Assembly (NCBI GenBank): GCA_022797535.1
Contig: JAAWKU010000024.1
Span: 1-33,834, forward strand
DNA: 33,834 nucleotides
Direction of reading: 5' to 3'
DNA from: Lachnospiraceae bacterium
GTDB lineage: Bacteria; Bacillota; Clostridia; Lachnospirales; Lachnospiraceae
Below, piece after piece: positions 26,402 to 33,130 of this stretch. The notes beneath the pieces were generated by a model that saw only the letters and a program-made list of their open reading frames with translations, was not told the DNA's origin and did no database searches. Numbering within the stretch: the first letter of the stretch is position 1; every line of letters begins with the position of its first letter. The translations under genes were made by a program, and so were the position numbers.

Positions 26402-26473
26402 TGCTCCTATAAGGCAAGCCATGCGGCTATGATAGCCTTGAATAAAACTATAAAAAGAGAATGTGAGGTTCCT

Positions 26474-27496
26474 ATGAGCGATATTAAGATGATAGCCCCT
26501 GCCGTAAAGAATGTCCCCTGGCAGGAGAAGCCCGAAGGGATCAAGGGTGCTCCGATCTGGAGATACACCGAGAACCCCATTATCGGCCGTAACCCCGTGG
26601 AGGGCGTGGCCCGTATTTTCAACAGCGCAGTGATGCCCTACGGCAATGGGTTCATCGGCGTGTTCCGGGGAGAGCAGACCAACGGTATTCCCTATATCTA
26701 CCTGGGGAGAAGTAAAGACGCCATTCACTGGGACATCGAAAAAGATAAGATTCCCTTTGTGGATGAGGAGGGCAATCCTTTCATGCCTCACTACGCCTAT
26801 GACCCCAGGCTGGTGAAGGTGGAGGACACCTATTATATCATCTGGTGTCAGGATTTTTACGGGGCGTCCATCGGCATGGCCAAGACCACGGATTTCAAGA
26901 AATTCGTCAGGCTGGAGAACCCCTTCATTCCCTTTAACAGGAATGCGGTGCTGTTCCCCCGCAAAATCAACGGCAATTTTGTGATGCTGTCCCGGCCTTC
27001 CGACAGTGGCCACACACCCTTCGGCGATATCTTCCTGAGTGAGAGTCCCGACATGGTGTACTGGGGTAAGCACAGGCATGTGATGGGACGCGGCAGGGAA
27101 TGGTGGGAGTCCGTGAAGATCGGCGGCGGAGCGGCGCCCATTGAAACCAGCGAGGGATGGCTTCTGTTCTACCACGGCGTGAGCGGCACCTGTAACGGCC
27201 TGGTATACAGCATTGGCGGCGCGATTCTGGATCTGGACAATCCTTCCATTGTAAAGTATCGCTGCGAGAACTTCCTGCTCACTCCCGAGGAGTGGTATGA
27301 GGAGAGGGGCTTTGTGCCCAATGTGGCATTCCCCTGCGCCACCATCCATGATCCCATCAGCGGCAAGATCGCCATATATTATGGCTGCGCCGACAGTTAT
27401 GTGAGTCTGGCCTTTTGCTATTTTAACGAGATCGTGGACTATATCAAGGAGCACAGCGTAGTGACCCAGGAGGATACGGAGATCGGCAGGAGATAA
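26474..27496 (+). CDS. GH130 phosphorylase, probable beta-1,4-mannooligosaccharide phosphorylase
   Basis: About 340 residues, cytoplasmic, with no signal peptide. GH130 features are a five-bladed propeller pattern, NPIIGRNP and ARIFNSAVMPYG near the start, the general acid Asp110 in YDPRLV, SRPSDSG, the phosphate-binding His region LFYHGV, and IYYGCADS near the end. GH130 enzymes cleave Man-beta-1,4 linkages with phosphate, giving alpha-mannose-1-phosphate. The length is closer to mannooligosaccharide phosphorylases (GH130_2) than to the longer mannosylglucose enzymes, but the subfamily is not certain. The frame is open from 26327, but the ATG at 26474 with TGAGG upstream and the first conserved residues support this start. 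It is the last gene of the operon. Confidence 0.9.
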   Translation: MSDIKMIAPAVKNVPWQEKPEGIKGAPIWRYTENPIIGRNPVEGVARIFNSAVMPYGNGFIGVFRGEQTNGIPYIYLGRSKDAIHWDIEKDKIPFVDEEGNPFMPHYAYDPRLVKVEDTYYIIWCQDFYGASIGMAKTTDFKKFVRLENPFIPFNRNAVLFPRKINGNFVMLSRPSDSGHTPFGDIFLSESPDMVYWGKHRHVMGRGREWWESVKIGGGAAPIETSEGWLLFYHGVSGTCNGLVYSIGGAILDLDNPSIVKYRCENFLLTPEEWYEERGFVPNVAFPCATIHDPISGKIAIYYGCADSYVSLAFCYFNEIVDYIKEHSVVTQEDTEIGRR

Positions 27497-27509
27497 GACG
27501 GATAGGCAG

Positions 27510-27542
27510 AGCGGGAGACATATGTCATGTTTCCCGCTTTTT
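27510..27542 (+). terminator. intrinsic terminator of the GH26-GH130 operon
   Basis: A 12-bp stem with one G.U pair (27510-27521 with 27527-27538) and a 5-base loop is followed by TTTTT (27538-27542), 14 bases after the GH130 stop. Confidence 0.88.
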
Positions 27543-27578
27543 CCACAGTGCGGCCCGCGGGGAGCGAGGTAAGAAAAT

Positions 27579-29522
27579 ATGTCCAAAAAACGTAAGACAA
27601 TCGGAGTGATTACCACGGATATCTATGAGACGTACCAGCGCAATGTGATGCGTGGGATTCAGCGAGAGGCGGCTGCCTGCGGTTATGACGTGGTGGTGTT
27701 CTCCACTTTCTTGAAAGCAGGCATGTGGTTTGGCTACCTGGCTGCGGAGCAGAATATCTATCATATGATAGAATACGGGAGGCTGGACGGTATCATCCTG
27801 ATGCCGGACCACCTGATGGAATTTGAGAGGAGCAGGAAGCTGCCGGGGATTCTGAAGGAACGTTACAAGGGACCAGTGGTGGTACTGGACTATCAGATTG
27901 CGGACTTTCCCTGCGTCATGGAGGAGGACAGCGGACTGCTTCGCCCAGTGCTGGAGCATCTGTATCATGAGCATGGATCCACGGATATTGCCTGCATGAC
28001 AGGGATGGAAGAGCATCCTCATGCCCGGCAGCGCCTTCAGTCCTACAGGGATTTCATGGAGGAGCATGGGCTGCCTGTCAAATCTGACCGTGTCTTTTTT
28101 GGAGATTTCTGGTATAATAAGGGAGAGGAGGTACTGGAGAGATTGCTGCGGAGCCCGGAGGGGCTGCCCCAGGCCGTCTGCTGCGCCTCCGACAACATGG
28201 GCATCAGCCTGTATGCCGCCTGCAGGAAAAGAGGGATCAGGGTACCCCGGGATCTGGTGATCACCGGCTATGATTCCGAATCTGGCGGGAATATTCTGCC
28301 CCATTTTCTAACCTCCGTGACCAAGGACTCCGAGAGCCTGGGTGTGAACGCCGTGCGTAGACTCGCAAGCCTGCTGGAGGGAAAGGAGATCTCCCTGGCG
28401 CGGCAGCAGGACAGGCTGGCGCCGGGCAGCAGCTGTCCCTGCGGTATAGGCTGGGAGGAGAGCCAGGCGGATCACCTGGAAAAACAGTTTTCTCAGGCGG
28501 GATTTGGATTTTACCATGAGTGCAACTTTATGATGGAGGATGGTATCGCCATGCGGAGCCTGGAAGAATGTCTGTGGAAGATAGACTGGTATCTCCGCTT
28601 TCTGGGGGATATCAGCGGCTATTCCATCTGCCTGTGCGATGACTGGCAGGGTTCCGCCAGGGATGACGAGAAGTACCGCAGGGAGGGCTACAGTTCCAGA
28701 ATGAAGCTGATTTACCATAGATATGGGGAAGATCGGTCGGTGGATCTCCAGCGGGAATTTCCTCTTTCGGAAATGCTGCCTTCCCTCTGGGAGGAAAGGG
28801 AACAATCTGCGATTTACTATATAACGCCCCTTCATTTTATGGACCGGTGCATGGGGTACAGCGCAATGATGTTCGAGGGGGAGAGCAGCGATATCCCGTC
28901 CTACTACTGGGACTGGCTTCGGAACCTGTGTAATATTCTGGAATCCATGCGCCGTTACCTTAATCTGGAGAAGCTGAATGAGAGTCTCACAGAGGCATAT
29001 CTGCTGATGGAGCGGAACGCGGTGACGGATGAGCTCACCGGCCTGTACAACCGCAAGGGCTTTGTGCTGTATACCCGGCAACAACTGGAACTGGCGGCGC
29101 GGGAAGATCGGGAACTGGTGGTACTGGTGGCGGATCTCAATGATCTGAAGGGGATCAACGACTGCTATGGACACATGGAGGGTGATTATGCCATCCGTCA
29201 TGCGGCTCTGGCCATCCGGGCGTTTCTGGGACAGGAAAACAACATGTATGCCAGGGGATACCGTACCGGCGGAGACGAGTTTGCCGCTGTGCTGGCCATG
29301 CGTATGTCCCCGGGGGAACTGGCCCGGCGTATAGAAGCGCTGGAGGGCTATCTGGAGGAAGTGAACCGGCAGTCAGGCAAACCGTACCGGGTGTCGGTCA
29401 GCTATGGGGTCAGCCGGGAGGATCCGGCCGGTGCGGATTTAAACCGTCTGCTTCAGCGGGCCGACCAGCTGATGTACCAGGCCAAGCAGAAATACAAAAG
29501 AGAACAAAAGCAGAAACCTTAA
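27579..29522 (+). CDS. LacI-type sugar-sensor domain fused to GGDEF diguanylate cyclase
   Basis: A 647-residue soluble protein with no signal peptide, membrane helix or helix-turn-helix. Residues about 7-285 match the LacI/PurR-type periplasmic-binding-like sensor: IGVITTDIYETYQRNVMRGI, GRLDGIILMPDHL, AVCCASDNMGISLYAACRKR and VPRDLVITGYDS. A middle region (about 300-480) may be GAF-like, followed by a coiled helix into GGDEF (about 485-645): DELTGLYNRKGF, ADLNDLKGINDCYGHMEGD, and intact GGDEF at 564-568. The active site looks competent; no RxxD inhibitory site is seen upstream. It likely makes c-di-GMP in response to a cytoplasmic sugar. It follows the mannan operon terminator; the ATG has GAGGT about 9 bases upstream. 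Confidence 0.9.
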   Translation: MSKKRKTIGVITTDIYETYQRNVMRGIQREAAACGYDVVVFSTFLKAGMWFGYLAAEQNIYHMIEYGRLDGIILMPDHLMEFERSRKLPGILKERYKGPVVVLDYQIADFPCVMEEDSGLLRPVLEHLYHEHGSTDIACMTGMEEHPHARQRLQSYRDFMEEHGLPVKSDRVFFGDFWYNKGEEVLERLLRSPEGLPQAVCCASDNMGISLYAACRKRGIRVPRDLVITGYDSESGGNILPHFLTSVTKDSESLGVNAVRRLASLLEGKEISLARQQDRLAPGSSCPCGIGWEESQADHLEKQFSQAGFGFYHECNFMMEDGIAMRSLEECLWKIDWYLRFLGDISGYSICLCDDWQGSARDDEKYRREGYSSRMKLIYHRYGEDRSVDLQREFPLSEMLPSLWEEREQSAIYYITPLHFMDRCMGYSAMMFEGESSDIPSYYWDWLRNLCNILESMRRYLNLEKLNESLTEAYLLMERNAVTDELTGLYNRKGFVLYTRQQLELAAREDRELVVLVADLNDLKGINDCYGHMEGDYAIRHAALAIRAFLGQENNMYARGYRTGGDEFAAVLAMRMSPGELARRIEALEGYLEEVNRQSGKPYRVSVSYGVSREDPAGADLNRLLQRADQLMYQAKQKYKREQKQKP

Positions 29523-29548
29523 ACATTTATCAGGAGGAGGTAGATATC

Positions 29549-30364
29549 ATGAGATTTGTGTATCCGGAGGGAAAAAGCAAAGCGCTGACATTCAGCTATG
29601 ACGATGGTCAGATCCATGACAGGAAGCTGGTGGAGATTTTGAACCGGCATGGGCTGAAAGGGACTTTTCATCTGAATTCCGGCACGCTGGCTCAGGACAG
29701 GGACCATGATGTGTTTTTGGCAGCGGACGAGGTGGCGGAACTTTTCGCAGGCCATGAGGTGGCGGTCCACGGAGTGCAGCACCGCAATCTGCCCTCACTT
29801 TCGGGGAATCAGGTGGTGAATGAGATTCTGGAGGACCGGCGGGCTCTGGAGAAGCTCTGCGGGGGCATGGTACAGGGCATGTCCTATGCCTTTGGCAATT
29901 ATTCCGAGGAAGTGATGGGGATTCTGGGTAAGCTGGGCATCAAGTATTCCCGGACGGTGATCTCCACCAACGGTTTTTTCCCGCCTGCCGACTTTCTGGC
30001 CTGGCATCCCACCTGTCATCACAACGGCGGGCTGGCGGAACTGGGGCAGAAGTTTCTGGCAGCCCCCGGTTATGTGGAACTGCCTCTGATGTATGTGTGG
30101 GGCCACAGCTTTGAGTTCGCCGGGAACGGGGACTGGAATGTGATCGAGGAATTCGCGGAGATGATGGGAGGCAGGGAGGATATCTGGTTTGCCACCAATC
30201 TGGAGATCTGTGACTACATTCGGGCCACCCGCAGTCTGGAATCCAGCAGCGACGGCCTGACGCTGAAAAATCCCACAGCCATCAGCGTATGGATCAGGAA
30301 GGAGCAGGGACAGGAATTGCTGGAGATTCACCCCGGGGAGTGCGTTTATATCGGGGAGAGGTAA
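29549..30364 (+). CDS. NodB-homology polysaccharide deacetylase-like protein (CE4 fold), no signal peptide
   Basis: A 271-residue protein with the NodB fold. Motif 1 is SYDDG (Asp18, Asp19), where the family usually has TFDDG, and motif 2 is the metal-binding His pair His74 and His78 in HGVQH. Later motifs include MSYAFGNYSEE and LPLMYVWGHSFEF. There is no secretion signal, unusual for a cell-wall or chitin deacetylase, so a cytoplasmic sugar substrate is likely. AGGAGGAGG precedes the ATG, 26 bp after the LacI-GGDEF gene, so the two are probably co-transcribed. A C-terminal beta segment (about 225-271) follows the barrel. The substrate is unknown; one guess is an imported acetylated oligosaccharide. 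Confidence 0.82.
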   Translation: MRFVYPEGKSKALTFSYDDGQIHDRKLVEILNRHGLKGTFHLNSGTLAQDRDHDVFLAADEVAELFAGHEVAVHGVQHRNLPSLSGNQVVNEILEDRRALEKLCGGMVQGMSYAFGNYSEEVMGILGKLGIKYSRTVISTNGFFPPADFLAWHPTCHHNGGLAELGQKFLAAPGYVELPLMYVWGHSFEFAGNGDWNVIEEFAEMMGGREDIWFATNLEICDYIRATRSLESSSDGLTLKNPTAISVWIRKEQGQELLEIHPGECVYIGER

Positions 30365-30391
30365 TCTGACTCTATATAGAGGTAAAAGGAA

Positions 30392-30428
30392 ACCCATGGC
30401 GGCGGGAATGGCTGTCATGGGTGTTTTT
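30392..30428. terminator. probable bidirectional terminator
   Basis: ACCCATG (30392-30398) pairs with CATGGGT (30416-30422), with extra pairing inside. On the plus strand TTTTT follows at 30424-30428. On the minus strand the hairpin is followed by a T-rich run, so it can also serve murG. Confidence 0.65.
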
Positions 30429-30459
30429 GTGTATCTGTGCCTGAAGAAGCCTGCCCGGC

Positions 30460-31527
30460 CTACGCCTGGACCGCTTCTTCAATCAGCCGCAGGATCGTGC
30501 GCACAGAGTCCATCTGGCCGCTGCGGCTCATGGCGTCGCGGTAGGACTGGCGGTTGGAGAAGAGCTCGTGCACCTTGGCCACCAGAAGCTCGGTGGTCAG
30601 GTCGTCCTCGTTTATCACCAGGGAGAAGCCCTGGGCCTCGAAGGAGGCAGCGTTGAGCAGCTGGTCGCCTCTGCTGCTGGCGGCGGGCAGGGGGATCAGC
30701 ACATTGGGCTTTTTCAGGGCCAGCAGTTCGCAGATGGAATTGGCGCCTGCCCGGGAGATCACGATATCCGCCATGGCAAACAAGTCTTTTAGCTCTGATT
30801 TAACATATTCAAACTGCTTATAACCGGGAGTGGTAAGCAGCAGATTGTCTATTTTGTCTTTGCCGCAGAGATGTACCACCTGAAAATCTTCCAGGAGCCG
30901 GGGCAGGGCGTCCCGCACCGCCTTATTTACATTGGAGGCTCCCAGGCTGCCGCCGATCACCAGGATCACTGGTTTGTTGGCTGTAAAGCCGCACAGGTCC
31001 AATCCTGCGATCCTGTTGCCCTGAGCCAGTTCGGACCGGATCGGGGAACCCGTGAGCACTGCCTTACCTTCCGGCAGCATCTGCATGGTCTCGGGGAAAT
31101 TGCAGCAGATTTTCCTGGCCACGGGAAAGCACAGCCTGTTGGCCAGGCCGGGGGTCATGTCGGACTCATGGAGGATGCAGGGGATACCCAGCGCCGCCGC
31201 TGCGCGCACCACAGGTACGCTGACAAAGCCGCCTTTGGAAAACACAACATCGGGACAATAGCTTTTCAGATATTTCCGGGCTTCTGAAAAACCTTTTATG
31301 ACCCGAAAGGGATCGGTCAGGTTCCTGAGATCCAGATAGCGGCGCAGCTTGCCCGTGGAAATGCCTGTATAGGGGATATCAAAATCCGCAATCAGCCTTT
31401 TTTCGATGCCGTCGTAGGATCCCATATAAGAAATCTCATACCCTGCCTGGCGGAGCGCCGGAAGCAGCGCGATATTGGGAGTCACATGGCCGGCGGTGCC
31501 GCCCCCCGTCAAAACGATTTTTTTCAT
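30460..31527 (-). CDS. murG: MurG-type UDP-GlcNAc:undecaprenyl-PP-MurNAc-pentapeptide GlcNAc transferase
   Basis: About 355 residues, the usual MurG length, a GT-B fold acting at the inner membrane face to make lipid II. Motifs are GGGTAGHVTPNIAL at the N-terminus, GGFVSVPVVRAAAALGIP, HESDMTPGLANR (where classical MurG has HEQN), VIGGSLGASNVNKAV, and SRAGANSICELLALKKP with SRGDQLLNAA near the C-terminus. I chose the ATG at 31527, which overlaps the TGA of the upstream gene (ATGA) with GGAGG just before it; the frame is open further upstream inside that gene. It is not in a division and cell-wall cluster here, so it could be the main copy or a paralogue. Confidence 0.9.
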   Translation of the reverse strand: MKKIVLTGGGTAGHVTPNIALLPALRQAGYEISYMGSYDGIEKRLIADFDIPYTGISTGKLRRYLDLRNLTDPFRVIKGFSEARKYLKSYCPDVVFSKGGFVSVPVVRAAAALGIPCILHESDMTPGLANRLCFPVARKICCNFPETMQMLPEGKAVLTGSPIRSELAQGNRIAGLDLCGFTANKPVILVIGGSLGASNVNKAVRDALPRLLEDFQVVHLCGKDKIDNLLLTTPGYKQFEYVKSELKDLFAMADIVISRAGANSICELLALKKPNVLIPLPAASSRGDQLLNAASFEAQGFSLVINEDDLTTELLVAKVHELFSNRQSYRDAMSRSGQMDSVRTILRLIEEAVQA

Positions 31528-31763
31528 CCCAGCGTTTCCTCCAGAGCGTGGGCCAGTTGGTCCGGGCAGGAAGTGGGCTTGAAGCCGCACCGGATGCCCT
31601 TTAGTTTCTCAATCACTTCTTCCACTTTCATGCCCTGCACCAGGGCGCAGATGCCTTTCAGATTGCCGTTGCATCCGCCGGTGAACTGCACGGATTTCAG
31701 AATGCCGTCCTCAATCTCAAAATCTATTGCGCTGGAACAGGTTCCCTTTGTATGGTACGTCAT
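31524..31763 (-). CDS. small TSCPD-domain protein (TIGR03905-like)
   Basis: A 79-residue protein with the TSCPD signature near its end (CGFKPTSCPDQLAHAL), plus TKGTCSSAIDFEIEDG and FTGGCNGNLKGICALVQGM. The conserved cysteines suggest metal or iron-sulphur binding; related domains occur at the C-terminus of some ribonucleotide reductases. The function of the free-standing form is not established. I chose the ATG at 31763, with GGAGG 8 bases upstream, over the in-frame ATG at 31850, because the promoter lies between them. Its stop overlaps the murG start by four bases. Confidence 0.85.
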   Translation of the reverse strand: MTYHTKGTCSSAIDFEIEDGILKSVQFTGGCNGNLKGICALVQGMKVEEVIEKLKGIRCGFKPTSCPDQLAHALEETLG

Positions 31764-31797
31764 ATGTACTTCCTCCATTCCTGTTTTATTAAAATAT

Positions 31798-31826
31798 AGT
31801 ATAGCAGATTTTTCCTGGTACTTCAA
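31798..31826 (-). promoter_or_regulatory. sigma-A promoter of the TSCPD-murG operon
   Basis: On the minus strand TTGAAG (31821-31826) and TATACT (31798-31803) are separated by exactly 17 bp. The ATG at 31763 lies 34 bases beyond the -10 box. Confidence 0.75.
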
Positions 31827-31850
31827 GGAGATCCGGAATTCATTTCCCAT

Positions 31851-32216
31851 CCGGGTTCAGCGGGTCGAATGGAGCGGCACGGTGCCGGAATCCCTGTTTT
31901 CATTGCGGAAACAGGCGGGATCTGTCGGGAAATATCGGCGAGTATGCATCGGAGAAATATTGCAATGTGGTATGGTTAAGATATATGATGTAACCAGGAA
32001 GAATATATCTCCGCCGGGTATTTGCACCGGAGGGGATATGCAGAACTGAAAACAGCATATGCCCGAAGAGCGCACGGATTCTTATATGACAGCCGTCAGG
32101 GGGTCATATAAGAATCGCTGAGTATGTGTGCCGAGGGGATATGCGGAACTGAAAACAGCATATGCCCGAAGAGCGCACGGATTCTTATATGACAGCCGTC
32201 AGGCGGTCAAATAAGA
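31851..32216. other. intergenic stretch between murG operon promoter and truncated membrane gene
   Basis: No gene is supported in these 366 bases; the open frames here are short and lack ribosome sites. The second half is almost wholly occupied by the two 85-bp direct repeats. The first half (31851-32030) shows no recognised element. Confidence 0.6.
32031..32115. repeat. 85-bp hairpin repeat, copy 1
   Basis: One of two copies differing at three positions. It folds into two hairpins. One pairs GGG-ATATGC with GCATAT-(G)-CCC around a 13-base loop. The other is a 13-bp perfect inverted repeat, ATTCTTATATGAC with GTCATATAAGAAT, around an 11- to 12-base loop. Confidence 0.9.
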
Positions 32217-32218
32217 AT
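32134..32218. repeat. 85-bp hairpin repeat, copy 2
   Basis: Starts 103 bp after copy 1 began. Changes relative to copy 1 are A to G in the first hairpin loop, G to C in the second loop, and T to A in the final arm, which breaks one pair. Its last two bases are the first two of the ATG at 32217. Confidence 0.9.
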
Positions 32219-32960
32219 GATGCGGGTGGGACTGGGGCTGATGTACCTCCATCTGATCCATGAGACGGACAATATGGCCAGCACCCGCAGCAGGCAGTTG
32301 AAGCAATGTAAGTTAAAATTTGCCAACTGTTACCAGCTCAACAACGGTATGGCCAATGTGCCTGTGTTTGTGGACAAGTTTATCAGTCGCATGAGCCTGG
32401 GGCCCGTTTCTCCCCATATGCTGGAACACCTGTCGGGACAGTTGATGCTCCTGTCTGTAGTCAGCGCAGGGGTGGGCGTGTGCAGAAGTATAGTGGCGGG
32501 CAGTACCATGGGACAGATACTTCCCTTTTACATAGCCAGCATGTTTGGGCTTTATCTCTTTTTTTCCGTCTCTGCCATCGTGGACCTGAAGGGAAAAAGG
32601 CGTGTATTGAAGATCAATCTGGTGGACTACCTGGAGAATCACCTGTCCGGACGCATGGGCGTGACCCAGGAGGACATGAAGATGCTCTTTGGCCCGGATG
32701 CTTCCGCCAGAGGAAAGAGGAGGGGCAGGGACACCCGGGAAAACCTGTATGCCGTACCGGCCAGACGCAGCGTCAAAAAAGGGGTGGATGTGATCCCTGT
32801 GGGCAGCAGGCTGGGAGAGGAATCCCGCCCCGTGCCGGGGCCTGATGAGACCGGGGAACCGGGGAGCGGCAAAGGGATCCCGGAGGAGTCGGCGGGAAGG
32901 TTTACCGCCGTACAGGAGCAGGAACTGGAGCAGCTATTGCGGGAATTCCTGACTTCATAG
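32217..32960 (+). CDS. membrane protein of unknown function, probably truncated at the N-terminus
   Basis: The frame gives 247 residues. It starts abruptly inside what looks like the middle of a protein: MMRVGLGLMYLHLIHETDNM, then KLKFANCYQLNNGMANVPVF. Two hydrophobic helices follow at about 78-98 and 103-122, then a basic and acidic cytoplasmic tail with low-complexity Gly/Pro/Glu. No convincing ribosome site precedes the ATG, and the second 85-bp repeat ends exactly there. I recall similar Lachnospiraceae proteins carrying extra N-terminal hydrophobic sequence, so this may be a 5'-deleted copy; that comparison is from memory. A strong terminator lies downstream at 33060. Confidence 0.6.
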   Translation: MMRVGLGLMYLHLIHETDNMASTRSRQLKQCKLKFANCYQLNNGMANVPVFVDKFISRMSLGPVSPHMLEHLSGQLMLLSVVSAGVGVCRSIVAGSTMGQILPFYIASMFGLYLFFSVSAIVDLKGKRRVLKINLVDYLENHLSGRMGVTQEDMKMLFGPDASARGKRRGRDTRENLYAVPARRSVKKGVDVIPVGSRLGEESRPVPGPDETGEPGSGKGIPEESAGRFTAVQEQELEQLLREFLTS

Positions 32961-32974
32961 CATCCAATTTCCGC

Positions 32975-33003
32975 TTGCATAATGAGCACGATTTTGCTAG
33001 ACT
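32975..33003 (+). promoter_or_regulatory. sigma-A promoter of the hydroxyacid dehydrogenase leader
   Basis: TTGCAT (32975-32980) and TAGACT (32998-33003) are separated by 17 bp. It sits upstream of the terminator at 33060, so the transcript would cross that hairpin before reaching the gene at 33131. Confidence 0.6.
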
Positions 33004-33059
33004 GTAAATAATTGAGAGCATCGTATATACGCAAGAGGCGGCGACGCCATAACGGTTGA

Positions 33060-33087
33060 GCCTGCGGCGTACCTGCCGCAGGCTTTT
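33060..33087 (+). terminator. intrinsic terminator or attenuator in the dehydrogenase leader
   Basis: A perfect 9-bp GC-rich stem (33060-33068 with 33075-33083) and a 6-base loop are followed by TTTTGTTG. A small upstream hairpin, GGCG-GCGA-CGCC (33037-33048), shares sequence able to pair with the terminator's 3' arm. Confidence 0.8.
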
Positions 33088-33130
33088 GTTGCGCAACTCT
33101 GATAAGATTCCATGCAAAAAGGAGAAAAAT

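Noticed and set aside
26327..26473. N-terminal extension of GH130 starting at 26327
   Set aside because: It would overlap the solute-binding gene, run through the GCAA hairpin, and add basic non-conserved residues; the ATG at 26474 has its own ribosome site.
30396..30656. Plus-strand frame after the deacetylase gene
   Set aside because: It overlaps a terminator hairpin and the 3' end of murG, with Arg/Pro/Gly-rich shadow composition.
32031..32218. CRISPR array
   Set aside because: Only two 85-bp units with an 18-bp gap, far too long for CRISPR repeats, with no spacer series and no cas genes nearby.
33004..33090. Fluoride or c-di-GMP riboswitch in the dehydrogenase leader
   Set aside because: The CGCCATAAC stretch recalls the fluoride class, but the later conserved part is missing, and c-di-GMP class I motifs are absent. 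Kept only as an unassigned leader.
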